Under the pieces are notes generated by a model. That model was not told where the DNA came from. It searched no databases and saw nothing but the letters and a program-made list of their open reading frames with translations. Shown piece by piece: positions 17,214 to 25,421 of a DNA stretch of 64,000 bases. The position numbers and the translations under genes were made by a program. Source of the stretch: JAVVHH01 sp965199585 (GTDB lineage Bacteria; Pseudomonadota; Alphaproteobacteria; Acetobacterales; Acetobacteraceae). The first letter of the stretch is position 1. Each line of letters starts with the position of its first letter. The stretch is taken from the NCBI GenBank assembly GCA_965199585.1, contig CBDASI010000002.1, positions 1,054,001 to 1,118,000 of the forward strand, read 5' to 3'.

Positions 17214-17807
17214 TCAGACGGAACGCCGCCCCTTGAGGGCGGCCAGCAGCGTTCCGTCGTCCAGCACGTCCAGTGCGCCGCCGAACGGCACCCCCTGCCC
17301 CACACGGGTGATCGGCAGTTCCGGGACGACCCGGCGCAATTGATCGGTCAGCCAGTGCGCGGTGGTCGCGCCGTCGACCGTGGCGCTGAGCGCGAGGATG
17401 ATCTCGGACAAGCTCTCCGCCACGCGCAGCAGCGGAGCGGTATTCAGATCGGCTGGCCCGGTGCCGCCCAAGGCGGACAGCGTGCCGCCCAACACATGAT
17501 AGCGGCCCCGATGCGCCCCGGTGCGCTCGAGCGCCCAGAGATCACCGACACCTTCCACGACGCAGACCAACGTCTGGTCCCTTACTGGATCGGCGCAGAT
17601 GCCGCAGGGATCCCGGCTGTCGAGGTTGCCGCAGACGGAACATGATCGCACCGCCCGTGCCGCGGCGGTAATCGCGGCCGCCAGCGGTGCCATCCGGGTC
17701 TCCGGCTGCTGCAACATGCGCAGCACCGCCCGGCGCGCACTGCGCGGGCCGAGCCCCGGCAGCTTGGCCAGCAGGCCGATCAGCCGGTCGACCTCGGGAC
17801 CGCCCAT
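17214..17807 (-). CDS. recR: Recombination mediator protein RecR
   Basis: 197 residues, normal length. RecR works with RecO/RecF to load RecA at gaps. Seen: N-terminal helix-hairpin-helix (LIGLLAKLPGLGPRSARRAVLRML), C4 zinc finger CSVCGNLDSRDPCGIC, TOPRIM domain starting LVCVVEGVGDLWALE and continuing HVLGGTLSALGG, and the Walker B-like C-terminal ITRVGQGVPFGGALDVLDDGTL. It is the last gene of the dnaX-ybaB-recR unit; the ybaB stop is 4 bp upstream of its start. Confidence 0.97.
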   Translation of the reverse strand: MGGPEVDRLIGLLAKLPGLGPRSARRAVLRMLQQPETRMAPLAAAITAAARAVRSCSVCGNLDSRDPCGICADPVRDQTLVCVVEGVGDLWALERTGAHRGRYHVLGGTLSALGGTGPADLNTAPLLRVAESLSEIILALSATVDGATTAHWLTDQLRRVVPELPITRVGQGVPFGGALDVLDDGTLLAALKGRRSV

Positions 17808-17811
17808 CGAC

Positions 17812-18135
17812 TCAGAAGGGCAGCTTCATGCCGCCCGGAAGTTCGAGGCCGCCGGTGGCGTTCTTCATCTCGTCCGCCATAATCGCCTCAACCTTGCGCT
17901 TGGCATCGGCGTGGGCCGCGACGATGAGGTCCTCGAGCATCTCGGCTTCCGCCGGGTCGAGCAGCTTGGGATCGATCTTCATGCGCTTGAGGTCGGACTT
18001 GCCGGTCAGGGTGACGCGGACCATGCCGGCGCCGGACTCGCCCTCGACCTCGGCGGCGTCGAGCTTGGCCTGCATCTCGGCCATCTTGGATTGCATCTGA
18101 CTGGCCTGTTTCATCAGGCCGGCAAGGTTCTTCAT
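17812..18135 (-). CDS. YbaB/EbfC nucleoid-associated protein
   Basis: 107 residues. Small DNA-binding dimer of the YbaB/EbfC family. Seen: MKNLAGLMKQASQMQSKMAEMQ (N-terminal helix), VEGESGAGMVRVTLTGKSDLKRMKIDPKLL (central sheet), EMLEDLIVAAHADAKRKVEAIM. Encoded between dnaX and recR, the usual bacterial order. It overlaps the dnaX stop by 4 bp. Confidence 0.95.
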   Translation of the reverse strand: MKNLAGLMKQASQMQSKMAEMQAKLDAAEVEGESGAGMVRVTLTGKSDLKRMKIDPKLLDPAEAEMLEDLIVAAHADAKRKVEAIMADEMKNATGGLELPGGMKLPF

Positions 18136-19943
18136 AGGTCGTCCTCCATGTCGGGGTAAGGATTAGTGTCGTCGAACACCGTCTCCGTCGCGGATTCCGG
18201 CGGCGCCATCAAGCCATAGGCGTCGACCCGGTGATCGGTGACGCGCTCGATGGTGGCGCCGGGAAAGGCGTCGAGGATGGCGCGGACCAACGGGTGCTCC
18301 GCGGCGACGCCACGGCGGGCGGTGTCGGCGGCCAGGCCCTGATGGGCCAGCGTCTCCTCGCCCTCGCCTTGCGAGAGCGCGATGGTCCAGCGTGTGCCGG
18401 TGGCCTCGAGCAGCAGGCGACCGAGCGAGGCGGCGAGGTCGCGCGGTGCCGTGGGCTGCGGGCGCAGCTCGATGATGCCCGGCGCGAACCGCACGAGATG
18501 CACGCTGTGCAGCAAGTGCCCGTGCAGCACCGGCTGGTCGTGGGCGACGAGGGCGACGACGTCGCGGAAGCTGCGGAGCTGCGGCGCGGTGGAGATGGCC
18601 GGGGCGGCCTGCAGCACGGCGCCGCCGCCCGCGACCGCGCGCATGCCGCCACCATCTGGCGGCGGCGATGGCGGGCGCGGCGGAGCCGCCGGGTCGGACA
18701 GGCGGCGGACGAGGTCGCCCGGCGTCGGCAGGTCGGCCGTGTAGCACAGGCGGATCAGCACCATCTCGGCCGCGGCACGGCGGTCCGACGCGATCTCCAC
18801 TTCCTGCGTGCCCTTGAGCAGCATCTGCCACAGCCGCCCGAGCACCGGGACGCTCAACCGCTCCGCCAACCCGGCGCCGCGAACGCGCTCCATCTCGGGC
18901 AGGTCCGACCCATCGGCCAGGCCGGGGACGGTCTTGAGTCGGGTCAGCGTGTGGGTGAGGTCGAGCAGGTCGCCGAGCATGACGCCGAGGTCGGCGCCGC
19001 GTTCATGGGCGCGGTCGGTGATGGCGAGCGCGACTTCGGTCTGACCCGCGATGACGGCCTCGATGAGGTCGAACACGGCGCTGCGGTCGGCCAGGCCCAG
19101 CATGTCGGCGGTGTCGGCGCTGGTGACCGGGGCATCACTGCCGGCGCCATGACCGGATTGGGCGATGGCCTGGTCGAGCAGCGACAGGCCGTCTCGGGCG
19201 GAGCCATCGGCAGCGCGGGCGATCAGGTCCAGCGCGGCGGGCTCGGCAGTGACGCCTTCCTTGGTGCTGATGCGGGCGAACAGCTCGGTCAGTTCCGCGA
19301 TGGAGATGCGGCGCAGGTCGAAGCGCTGGCAGCGCGACAGCACCGTGATCGGCACTTTGCGGATCTCGGTGGTTGCGAACACAAACTTCACATGCGGCGG
19401 CGGCTCCTCGAGCGTCTTCAGCAGCGCGTTGAACGCGTTGCGCGACAGCATGTGGACTTCGTCGACGATGAAGACCTTGTAGCGCGCCTGCAGCGGCCGA
19501 TAGCGCGTGGCGTCGATTACCTCGCGCACGTCGTCGACGCCAGTGTTGCTGGCGGCGTCCATCTCGATGACGTCGGGATGCCGGTCGGCCAGGATCGCGG
19601 TGCAGTTGGGACAGATGCCGCAGGGGTCGGCGGTGGGACCGCCCTGCCCGTCCGGCCCTATGCAGTTCAGCGCGCGAGCGATGATGCGCGCCGTGGTGGT
19701 CTTGCCGACGCCGCGGACGCCGGTGAGCATCCAGGCATGCGCGATGCGGCCCTGCGCGAACGCACGGCGCAGGATGCGGACCATGGCCTCCTGCCCGATC
19801 AGGTCGTCGAAGGTGGTCGGGCGATATTTGCGGGCGAGGACTCGGTAAGGGACCGCAGCGACCGGCATCGGAGCGGGGTCGCCGAAGAAGCCGCCACCAT
19901 CTTGGGGCGGGTCCGGCAGTGTGTCGTCCAATCCGGACATCAC
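18132..19943 (-). CDS. dnaX: DNA polymerase III subunit gamma/tau
   Basis: 603 residues; clamp-loader ATPase of the replisome. Seen: YRVLARKYRPTTFDDLIGQEAMVRIL at the start of the AAA+ domain, Walker A TGVRGVGKTTTARI, zinc-binding CGICPNC plus the earlier Cys, DVIEMDAASNTGVDDVREV, Walker B VFIVDEVHMLS, sensor FVFATTEIRKVP, SRCQRFDLRRIS (SRC arginine finger). After about residue 370 comes a Pro/Ala linker (PAAPPRPPSPPPDGGG) and a tau-like C-terminal domain. First gene of the dnaX-ybaB-recR unit; the SRP RNA lies 27 bp upstream on the same strand. Confidence 0.97.
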   Translation of the reverse strand: MMSGLDDTLPDPPQDGGGFFGDPAPMPVAAVPYRVLARKYRPTTFDDLIGQEAMVRILRRAFAQGRIAHAWMLTGVRGVGKTTTARIIARALNCIGPDGQGGPTADPCGICPNCTAILADRHPDVIEMDAASNTGVDDVREVIDATRYRPLQARYKVFIVDEVHMLSRNAFNALLKTLEEPPPHVKFVFATTEIRKVPITVLSRCQRFDLRRISIAELTELFARISTKEGVTAEPAALDLIARAADGSARDGLSLLDQAIAQSGHGAGSDAPVTSADTADMLGLADRSAVFDLIEAVIAGQTEVALAITDRAHERGADLGVMLGDLLDLTHTLTRLKTVPGLADGSDLPEMERVRGAGLAERLSVPVLGRLWQMLLKGTQEVEIASDRRAAAEMVLIRLCYTADLPTPGDLVRRLSDPAAPPRPPSPPPDGGGMRAVAGGGAVLQAAPAISTAPQLRSFRDVVALVAHDQPVLHGHLLHSVHLVRFAPGIIELRPQPTAPRDLAASLGRLLLEATGTRWTIALSQGEGEETLAHQGLAADTARRGVAAEHPLVRAILDAFPGATIERVTDHRVDAYGLMAPPESATETVFDDTNPYPDMEDDL

Positions 19944-19970
19944 AGTGCCGGCGTCTCCTCATCAAAGGGG

Positions 19971-20069
19971 TGGGAGGCCGGACATCGACCCGAGCGTAAA
20001 CTCGCTGCGGCTGCTTCCTTCCGGACCTGACCGGGTTGGCAAGGCGCTCGTCCGCCGCCGACCTCCCAC
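19971..20069 (-). ncRNA. ffs: Small bacterial signal recognition particle RNA (4.5S)
   Basis: On the minus strand the hallmark core GGTCAGGTCCGGAAGGAAGC lies at about 20012-20031, the asymmetric loop and symmetric loop that bind the M domain of Ffh. The ends pair as GGGAGG (about 20063-20068) with CCTCCC (about 19972-19977), giving a single hairpin of about 99 nt. Position immediately upstream of dnaX is common in Alphaproteobacteria. It works with Ffh to target membrane proteins to SecYEG. Confidence 0.95.
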
Positions 20070-20075
20070 GCGCTC

Positions 20076-20104
20076 CATAGCACAGCCAGGGAGGGGTAAG
20101 ACAA
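20076..20104 (-). promoter_or_regulatory. Predicted sigma-70-type promoter of the SRP RNA
   Basis: On the minus strand, -35 TTGTCT (20099-20104) and -10 GCTATG (20076-20081) are separated by 17 bp. The -10 box ends about 7 bp before the inferred RNA start at 20069. The alphaproteobacterial -10 preference for CTAT is met. Confidence 0.55.
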
Positions 20105-20147
20105 GGTGGGTGGCACAAGCGGGAGTCGCGTGCGAGAAGCGGGCACC

Positions 20148-21068
20148 ATGCCGATGATCCTCGCGAGCCGTACGAATACTTATGCGGGCAGCCCGCTGGA
20201 CCGGGCCGGATTGCGGCGCGACGATACCGCCTGGATCGAGGAACGGTTGGCCGATCCGCAGAGCGTGTTCGTCATCGTCTGGCGCTCCAAGACGCTGATC
20301 ACCGCGGCCGACAGCCCGGCCGGCGTGTTCCTCACCGGCGCCGAGGCGCGGGAGTGCCGGGTCGCTGGCGGGCCGTGGGCCTTCCTCGGCCTGCGGGACG
20401 GTCGCGCGGTGTTCGCGGTGGACATCAGCGAGGTCGACGACCCCGCACAGTTGGTGCCGGGCGGCGAGACTCGCTTCGAGGATCTGCGCGCGCTGGCCGG
20501 CCGCTTGCCGGCGGATGACGCCGCCGTCTTCGCTCATGCTCGCGCGCTGATGTATTGGCGGGCGCGGCACAAATTCTGTGGCGTCTGTGGCGGCGTGTGC
20601 GAGCCGCGCACCGCTGGGCACGCGCTGGTCTGCACCCAATGCGACGCGCAGCATTTCCCGCGCACGGACTCGGCCGTCATCATGCTGGTGCATCGCGACG
20701 GCAAGGTGCTGCTGGGGCACTCGCAGCGCTTCCCCAATTCGACCATGTACTCGACACTCGCCGGGTTCCTCGAGCCGGGCGAGAGCCTCGAGGAGGCAGT
20801 GGCGCGCGAGGTGCTGGAGGAGGTCGGCGTGACAGTCGGGCGCGTGCAGTACCACAGCAGCCAGCCCTGGCCGTTCCCGTCCAACATCATGCTGGGCTTC
20901 TATGCCGAGGGTCTGAGCGAGGAGATCACCTTACAGGAAGACGAACTGCGCGACGCCCGCTGGTTCACCCGCGACGAGCTACGCGACCCGGCCGCGCATG
21001 GCTTCCAACTGCCACGACTGGACAGCATCGCTCGCCGCCTGATCGAGGACTGGATGGAGCAGGCATGA
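20148..21068 (+). CDS. nudC: NAD(+)/NADH diphosphatase NudC
   Basis: 306 residues. Nudix hydrolase that splits NADH/NAD+ to NMN(H) and AMP and removes NAD caps from RNA. Seen: zinc ribbon CGVCGG...CTQC (about residues 145-168), HFPRTDSAVIMLV, Nudix box GFLEPGESLEEAVAREVLEEVGV, and the NudC signature SQPWPFPSNIML just after it. Start at 20148 is used; the frame stays open upstream into the SRP RNA promoter region. Its stop overlaps the following lipoprotein start (ATGA). Confidence 0.95.
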   Translation: MPMILASRTNTYAGSPLDRAGLRRDDTAWIEERLADPQSVFVIVWRSKTLITAADSPAGVFLTGAEARECRVAGGPWAFLGLRDGRAVFAVDISEVDDPAQLVPGGETRFEDLRALAGRLPADDAAVFAHARALMYWRARHKFCGVCGGVCEPRTAGHALVCTQCDAQHFPRTDSAVIMLVHRDGKVLLGHSQRFPNSTMYSTLAGFLEPGESLEEAVAREVLEEVGVTVGRVQYHSSQPWPFPSNIMLGFYAEGLSEEITLQEDELRDARWFTRDELRDPAAHGFQLPRLDSIARRLIEDWMEQA

Positions 21069-21343
21069 TGTGGCGCCCCGCTCTGGTTTTGCCCCTGTTG
21101 ATGGCCGCCTGCAGTAGCTCGCCGAGCATCATCCCGGCCCCACTTTCGCCGCAGGAGCAAGCCTGCGCCGCGCAAGTGGACCAGGATCCGGCCTTCAAGG
21201 AAGCGCTCGCGATCTCGGCCGGCCGGCTGGAATGGCAATGGCAGCACGAGCCGGAGATCGAGCAGATCAAGCGGGACGCGGTCACCCGCTGCCTACGCTC
21301 CCGCGGACTGATGCCGCGCGGCGGCGTCGAGCGGGCCCGCTAA
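21065..21343 (+). CDS. Small putative lipoprotein
   Basis: 92 residues. MMWRPALVLPLLMAACSS is a lipoprotein signal peptide with the lipobox LMAAC, lipidated Cys at about residue 17. The mature part is short and polar (QEQACAAQVDQDPAFKEALA; EWQWQHEPEIEQIKRDAVTRCL) with two further Cys that could form a disulphide. ATG at 21065 overlaps the nudC stop; the next codon is also ATG. Function unknown. It converges on the ferredoxin reductase gene with a 3-bp gap. Confidence 0.75.
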   Translation: MMWRPALVLPLLMAACSSSPSIIPAPLSPQEQACAAQVDQDPAFKEALAISAGRLEWQWQHEPEIEQIKRDAVTRCLRSRGLMPRGGVERAR

Positions 21344-21346
21344 GGC

Positions 21347-22120
21347 TTACTTCTCGACGAACGCCTTCTCGACCACGAACGAGCCCGGCTTGTGCGCACT
21401 GCCCTCCTCGAAACCGCGGCGCTTCAGCAACGCCACCATGTCGGACAGGAACACCTCGCTGCCGCACATCATCACCCGATCACGCTCCGGCCCCAGCGGC
21501 GGCTCGGCCACGTCGTCGGTCAGCTTGTTGCTCTCGAACAGGTCGGTGATGCGGCCCATGTTGCGGAACGGCTCGCGCGTCACCGTCGGGTAGTAGCTCA
21601 ACTTTTCCCGCACCATCTCGCCCAGGAACTCGTCCTGCTGCAGCCCGTCGACCACTTCCTGCCCATATCCCAGCTCCGCGATCAATCGGCAGCCATGCAC
21701 CAGCACCACGCGCTCGAATCGCTCATACATGTCGGGGTCGCGGATGATGCTGGCAAACGGTGCCAACCCGGTGCCGGTCCCCAGTAGATACAGTGTCCGC
21801 CCGGGTAGCAGGCTGTCCTGTACCAGCGTTCCCACCGGCTTGCGCCCGACCAGGATCGAGTCGCCGACCTTGATGTTCTGCAGCCGCGAGGTCAGCGGCC
21901 CGTCCGGCGCCTTGATACTGAAAAACTCCAGCTCCTCCTCATACACGGCGGATGCCATGCTGTAGGCGCGCAGCAGCGGCTTCCCCTCGACCTGCAGGCC
22001 GATCATGGTGAATTGCCCCGCGAGAAAACGGAACGACGGATCGCGCGTGGCCGTGAAGCTGAACAGGCGATCGGTCCAGTGTCGGACGGCGGTGACGGTT
22101 TCTTGGTTCAGATTGGACAT
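21347..22120 (-). CDS. fpr: Ferredoxin--NADP(+) reductase
   Basis: 257 residues, the bacterial Fpr size. FAD enzyme moving electrons between NADPH and ferredoxin/flavodoxin, used in oxidative stress and Fe-S repair. Seen: RAYSMASAVYEEELEFFSIK (FAD-binding RxYS), GPLTSRLQNIKVGD, LLGTGTGLAPFASIIRD (NADP pyrophosphate loop), VLVHGCRLIAELGY, VMMCGSEVFLSDM, and C-terminal SFVVEKAFVEK. ATG at 22120 begins MSNLNQETV and matches the family N-terminus. Confidence 0.93.
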   Translation of the reverse strand: MSNLNQETVTAVRHWTDRLFSFTATRDPSFRFLAGQFTMIGLQVEGKPLLRAYSMASAVYEEELEFFSIKAPDGPLTSRLQNIKVGDSILVGRKPVGTLVQDSLLPGRTLYLLGTGTGLAPFASIIRDPDMYERFERVVLVHGCRLIAELGYGQEVVDGLQQDEFLGEMVREKLSYYPTVTREPFRNMGRITDLFESNKLTDDVAEPPLGPERDRVMMCGSEVFLSDMVALLKRRGFEEGSAHKPGSFVVEKAFVEK

Positions 22121-22215
22121 GATCAGGTGCAGATAGAGGCGCTCGGCACGTCTCTCAAGCACTGCATGTGCGAAGGAGACGCGCGCCAGCCGCAGAATGC
22201 GGCTAGAACGCCCGT

Positions 22216-23175
22216 ATGGACGACGCGCTCTTCATCGACCCGCCCGTGCTCGAGACCATCGAGCTCGACCTTCCCGGCCACAGCAGCGGCAAGGTGCGCG
22301 AGAACTATGACCTGCCGGATGGACGCCGGGTCCTGGTCGCGACCGATCGGCTCAGCGCCTTCGATCGCATCCTGGCCGCGATCCCCTACAAGGGCCAGGT
22401 CCTCACCCAGACCGCCCGCTACTGGTTCCAGCACACCGGCGACATCTGCCCGAGCTGGGCCACCGACTACCCCGACCCCAACGTCGTCATCGGCCAACGC
22501 CTGACCATCCTGCCGGTCGAGTTCGTCGTCCGCGGCTATCTCGCCGGCACCACCAGCACCTCGATCCTGACGCAGTACCGCGCCGGCGCCCGCTCGATGT
22601 ATGGCATGACCTTCCCCGACGGACTCCGCGACAACCAAGCGCTGCCCGCCCCGATCGTCACGCCGACCAGCAAGGCCGAGCAGGGTGCGCACGACGAACC
22701 GCTGTCCCGCGCCGAGATCGTCGAGCGCGGCCTGATGAGCGCCGCGCAGTATGACGCCGTCTGCGCCTACGCGCTGGCCCTGTTCGCCCGCGGGCAGCAG
22801 ATGGTGGCCGAGCGCGGCCTGATCCTCGCCGACACCAAATACGAGTTCGGCACCACCGCCGACGGCACCGTCGTGCTCGCCGACGAGATCCACACCCCCG
22901 ACAGCAGCCGTTTCTGGCGCAGCGACAGCTACGCCGAGCGCTTCGAGCGCGGCGAGGCACCGGAGAGCTTCGACAAGGATTTCGTCCGCGCCTGGGTCGC
23001 CGCCCGCTGCGACCCCTACCGCGACGACATCCCCGAGATCCCACAGGAGCTGATCCTGCGCACGTCCCGCCGCTACGCCGAAGCCTACGAGACCATCACC
23101 GGCCAGCAGTTCTCACCGACCAAAGAGGACCCGGCCGCACGCATCCGAAAGAACCTGGACGGCTTCCGCAGCTGA
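22216..23175 (+). CDS. purC: Phosphoribosylaminoimidazole-succinocarboxamide synthase
   Basis: 319 residues. ATP-dependent joining of aspartate to CAIR to form SAICAR in purine synthesis. Seen: SSGKVRENYDLPDGRRVLVATDRLSAFDRI (ATP site and SAICAR signature 1), PVEFVVRGYLAGTTSTS, TPTSKAEQGAHDE, LILADTKYEFG with the metal-binding residues, and VLADEIHTPDSSRFW (signature 2). The long form (about 300 residues, yeast-like) rather than the short E. coli form. It is monocistronic here and is followed by a stem-loop. Confidence 0.96.
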   Translation: MDDALFIDPPVLETIELDLPGHSSGKVRENYDLPDGRRVLVATDRLSAFDRILAAIPYKGQVLTQTARYWFQHTGDICPSWATDYPDPNVVIGQRLTILPVEFVVRGYLAGTTSTSILTQYRAGARSMYGMTFPDGLRDNQALPAPIVTPTSKAEQGAHDEPLSRAEIVERGLMSAAQYDAVCAYALALFARGQQMVAERGLILADTKYEFGTTADGTVVLADEIHTPDSSRFWRSDSYAERFERGEAPESFDKDFVRAWVAARCDPYRDDIPEIPQELILRTSRRYAEAYETITGQQFSPTKEDPAARIRKNLDGFRS

Positions 23176-23210
23176 ACCCGCTCCACCACAGCCGAGCCAC
23201 ACCCCCGTAG

Positions 23211-23228
23211 GGTGGGCTTCAGCCCACC
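23211..23228. repeat. REP-like stem-loop downstream of purC
   Basis: GGTGGGC TTCA GCCCACC forms a perfect 7-bp stem with a TTCA loop, preceded by GTAG. It lies between the convergent purC gene and the 86-residue gene and can act as a bidirectional terminator. The sequence resembles the short GTAGGGTGGGC-type elements dispersed in many proteobacterial genomes; no second copy was noticed in this window. Confidence 0.5.
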
Positions 23229-23248
23229 ACCGCTCGCCGGAAACCACC

Positions 23249-23509
23249 TCACTTCCGCGACAAATTCGTCCCCTGCCACACCCACCGCAGCCCGGCGAAT
23301 GTCGCATACGTCATGCCCATGGCAGCGAGCATGACAAGGAACTGCGTCAACGCCCGCATGCCGGCCGCGCCGGTGGGCGACAGATCGCCGATCTCCGCCA
23401 ACCGATAGAGCAGGACTGACGCGGCGAAGTGCGCGGCGAAGAACACCGGCACGCAGACCGCCACCGCAAAACAGGTCGCGACGACGACGATTGGGCGCGG
23501 CCGGGTCAC
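23249..23509 (-). CDS. Small two-helix membrane protein
   Basis: 86 residues starting with GTG at 23509, which overlaps the stop of the SDR gene as GTGA. Two membrane helices are clear: about residues 6-30 (IVVVATCFAVAVCVPVFFAA) and 55-75 (TQFLVMLAAMGMTYATFAGL). The C-terminus is basic (TNLSRK). I do not recognise the family; co-translation with the SDR and esterase genes is the only hint to its job. Confidence 0.65.
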   Translation of the reverse strand: MTRPRPIVVVATCFAVAVCVPVFFAAHFAASVLLYRLAEIGDLSPTGAAGMRALTQFLVMLAAMGMTYATFAGLRWVWQGTNLSRK

Positions 23510-24273
23510 GCGGCGGTCCAGCCCCCGTCGGCGGCGTAGGCGGCGCCGTGGACGAAGCTGGCGCGGTCCGAGCATAGCCAGACCACGAGCTCGGCGATCT
23601 CCGGTGAGGTGCCGAGCCGGCCGAGCGGTGTCGAATTGACCAGATGGTCGCCGAAGATGCCGCGGCTCGTCGCCGTCATCCTCGTCTCGACGTAGCCGGG
23701 GCAGACGGCGTTGATGCGGATGTTCTCCGCGCCGTATTCGAGTGCGGCCGCCTTGGTCAGCCCGATCACCGCATGCTTGGCCGCCACGTAGGCCGATGAC
23801 ACGCGCAACCCCACCAGCCCGGCGATCGACGCGGTGTTGACGATCGACCCGCCACCCGCCGCCTGCATCGCCGGAAGCTGATGCTTCATGCACAGCCAGA
23901 CGCTTTTCAGGTTGATCTCGATCATCCGATCAAACGCCGGCTCCTCCCACTCCGCCGTCTTCCGCCCCTGCATGCCGAGCTGATACGGCGCGATGCCGGC
24001 ATTGTTGAAGGCGCAATCCAGTCGACCATAGGCGGACAGCACGGACGCGATCAGCGCCTCGACATCGGCCGCCTGCGTCAGGTCGCCGGCCGTGGCGATG
24101 GCCTGCCCACCGGCCTCGTTGATCGCCGCGACCGTCGCCGCGGCCGACTGCGGCTCGATGTCGGCGACGACCACGCGGGCGCCCTCGCGCGCCATGGCCA
24201 CCGCCGTCGCCCGGCCGATGCCGTTGCCGCCGCCGGTGACGAGGGCGGCCTTGCCGTCGAGAAGAAGGCTCAT
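23506..24273 (-). CDS. SDR family oxidoreductase
   Basis: 255 residues, classical short-chain dehydrogenase. Seen: TGGGNGIGRATAVAMA (cofactor loop TGxxxGIG), ADIEPQS (Asp after beta2, so NAD(H) is preferred), NNAG, SIVNTASIAG (catalytic Ser), YVAAK (catalytic Tyr/Lys), and CPGYVETRM. Substrate unknown. Its ATG overlaps the upstream esterase stop (ATGA) and its own stop overlaps the small membrane protein, making a three-gene unit. Confidence 0.92.
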   Translation of the reverse strand: MSLLLDGKAALVTGGGNGIGRATAVAMAREGARVVVADIEPQSAAATVAAINEAGGQAIATAGDLTQAADVEALIASVLSAYGRLDCAFNNAGIAPYQLGMQGRKTAEWEEPAFDRMIEINLKSVWLCMKHQLPAMQAAGGGSIVNTASIAGLVGLRVSSAYVAAKHAVIGLTKAAALEYGAENIRINAVCPGYVETRMTATSRGIFGDHLVNSTPLGRLGTSPEIAELVVWLCSDRASFVHGAAYAADGGWTAA

Positions 24274-25367
24274 TTCGCGAGATACTGGTCGAAGAACGCC
24301 GCGATCTCGCCGAAGGCGGTGCGGGTCTCGGGTGCTCCAGCGTCGACCAGATATTGCGCGTGCGAGAAGCCCTCGAACACCTGCAGCGTCGCCGGCACGC
24401 CCGCGTCGCGCAGTTTTCGATGCGCACGGACGGTATTGCTGAGGAAGAGGTCGCGGGTTCCCGAGGTGAGGATGGTGGGCGGGAAGCCGTGGAAGTCGCC
24501 GTAAATCGGTGAGAGCTGCGGATCCTTCATGTCGTGACCGCCGGCGTAGAGCGCGGCGGCGTGACCAAGATAGCCGCTGTAGCTGACCAGCACGTTGTCG
24601 AGCCATTCGTTGGTCTTGTAGGTGTCGCCGGTCTCGGTGAGGTCTGACCACGGGGTGCCCGGCGCGATCGCGGCCGGCAGCTTCAAGCCCTCGGTCTTGG
24701 CGCGCAGGATCATTGCCAGCGTCATGCCGCCACCGGTCGAGGTGCCGACGATGCCGATGCGCGTCGGGTCCGTCGTCTTCAGTGTCTCTTTATAGACGGT
24801 CATCGCATCGTCCATCGCCGCCGGATAGGGCGCGTCGGGCGGCATACGGTAGTCGATCTCGATCACCTTGTAGCCGCCGATCCCCGCCGTCAGGATCGCC
24901 TCTGCGGTGCCTGACACACCGGGACCGTAAACATAACCGCCGCCATGCGGGTTGAGGATCAGCTGGTTGCGGTGTCCCTCCGGCATAGATTTCGGTGTCA
25001 GCACGTAGCAGTTCACGCCGCCGATCGTCGCCTGCTCCATGCTCACCCCGAGGCTCTCGCGCATCTTGGCCAGCCCCGGCAGCGACGCGTCGGCCAGCTT
25101 CCTGACCAGCGCGCGCCAGGCATCGGCGTCGGGCGGATTGGCGCTCCAAGCCGGCACGCGATATGGCGCCGCGACCAGCGCCTGGGCCGCCGGCGACAGA
25201 TCGGGCTCGGCCGGCACCGGGATGGCGCGGCCCGGCACGGTGCGCGGGCCGGCGGTCGTGTTGGCCGCGCTTTGCAGCGCTTCGAGCGTCGAGAACGCCG
25301 CGTTGTCGGCCAGCGCTGGCGCCGAGACGGCGAGCACGGCCGCGGCGATGAGGACGCGCATATGCAT
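24270..25367 (-). CDS. Secreted alpha/beta hydrolase, hormone-sensitive-lipase type
   Basis: 365 residues. Signal peptide MHMRVLIAAAVLAVSAPALADN precedes a serine hydrolase domain. Seen: oxyanion motif NPHGGGYVYGPG, nucleophile elbow VGTSTGGGM, catalytic Asp in TSGTRDLFLS and His in EGFSHAQYL. This is the HGGG family of carboxylic-ester hydrolases, acting in the periplasm or outside. ATG at 25367 is preceded by GGGGGA at proper distance; an upstream start at 25406 would bury the signal peptide. First gene of the unit with the SDR, suggesting ester cleavage followed by alcohol oxidation. Confidence 0.88.
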   Translation of the reverse strand: MHMRVLIAAAVLAVSAPALADNAAFSTLEALQSAANTTAGPRTVPGRAIPVPAEPDLSPAAQALVAAPYRVPAWSANPPDADAWRALVRKLADASLPGLAKMRESLGVSMEQATIGGVNCYVLTPKSMPEGHRNQLILNPHGGGYVYGPGVSGTAEAILTAGIGGYKVIEIDYRMPPDAPYPAAMDDAMTVYKETLKTTDPTRIGIVGTSTGGGMTLAMILRAKTEGLKLPAAIAPGTPWSDLTETGDTYKTNEWLDNVLVSYSGYLGHAAALYAGGHDMKDPQLSPIYGDFHGFPPTILTSGTRDLFLSNTVRAHRKLRDAGVPATLQVFEGFSHAQYLVDAGAPETRTAFGEIAAFFDQYLAK

Positions 25368-25421
25368 TTGGTTTTCCCCCAAGGGTTTTTTCCGCACTAT
25401 TGGCACGGCTCGTCAGCCGGG

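Noticed and set aside
24945..25421. Upstream extension of the flavin monooxygenase
   Set aside because: It is antisense to the esterase gene and its signal peptide; the family N-terminus begins at about 25422.
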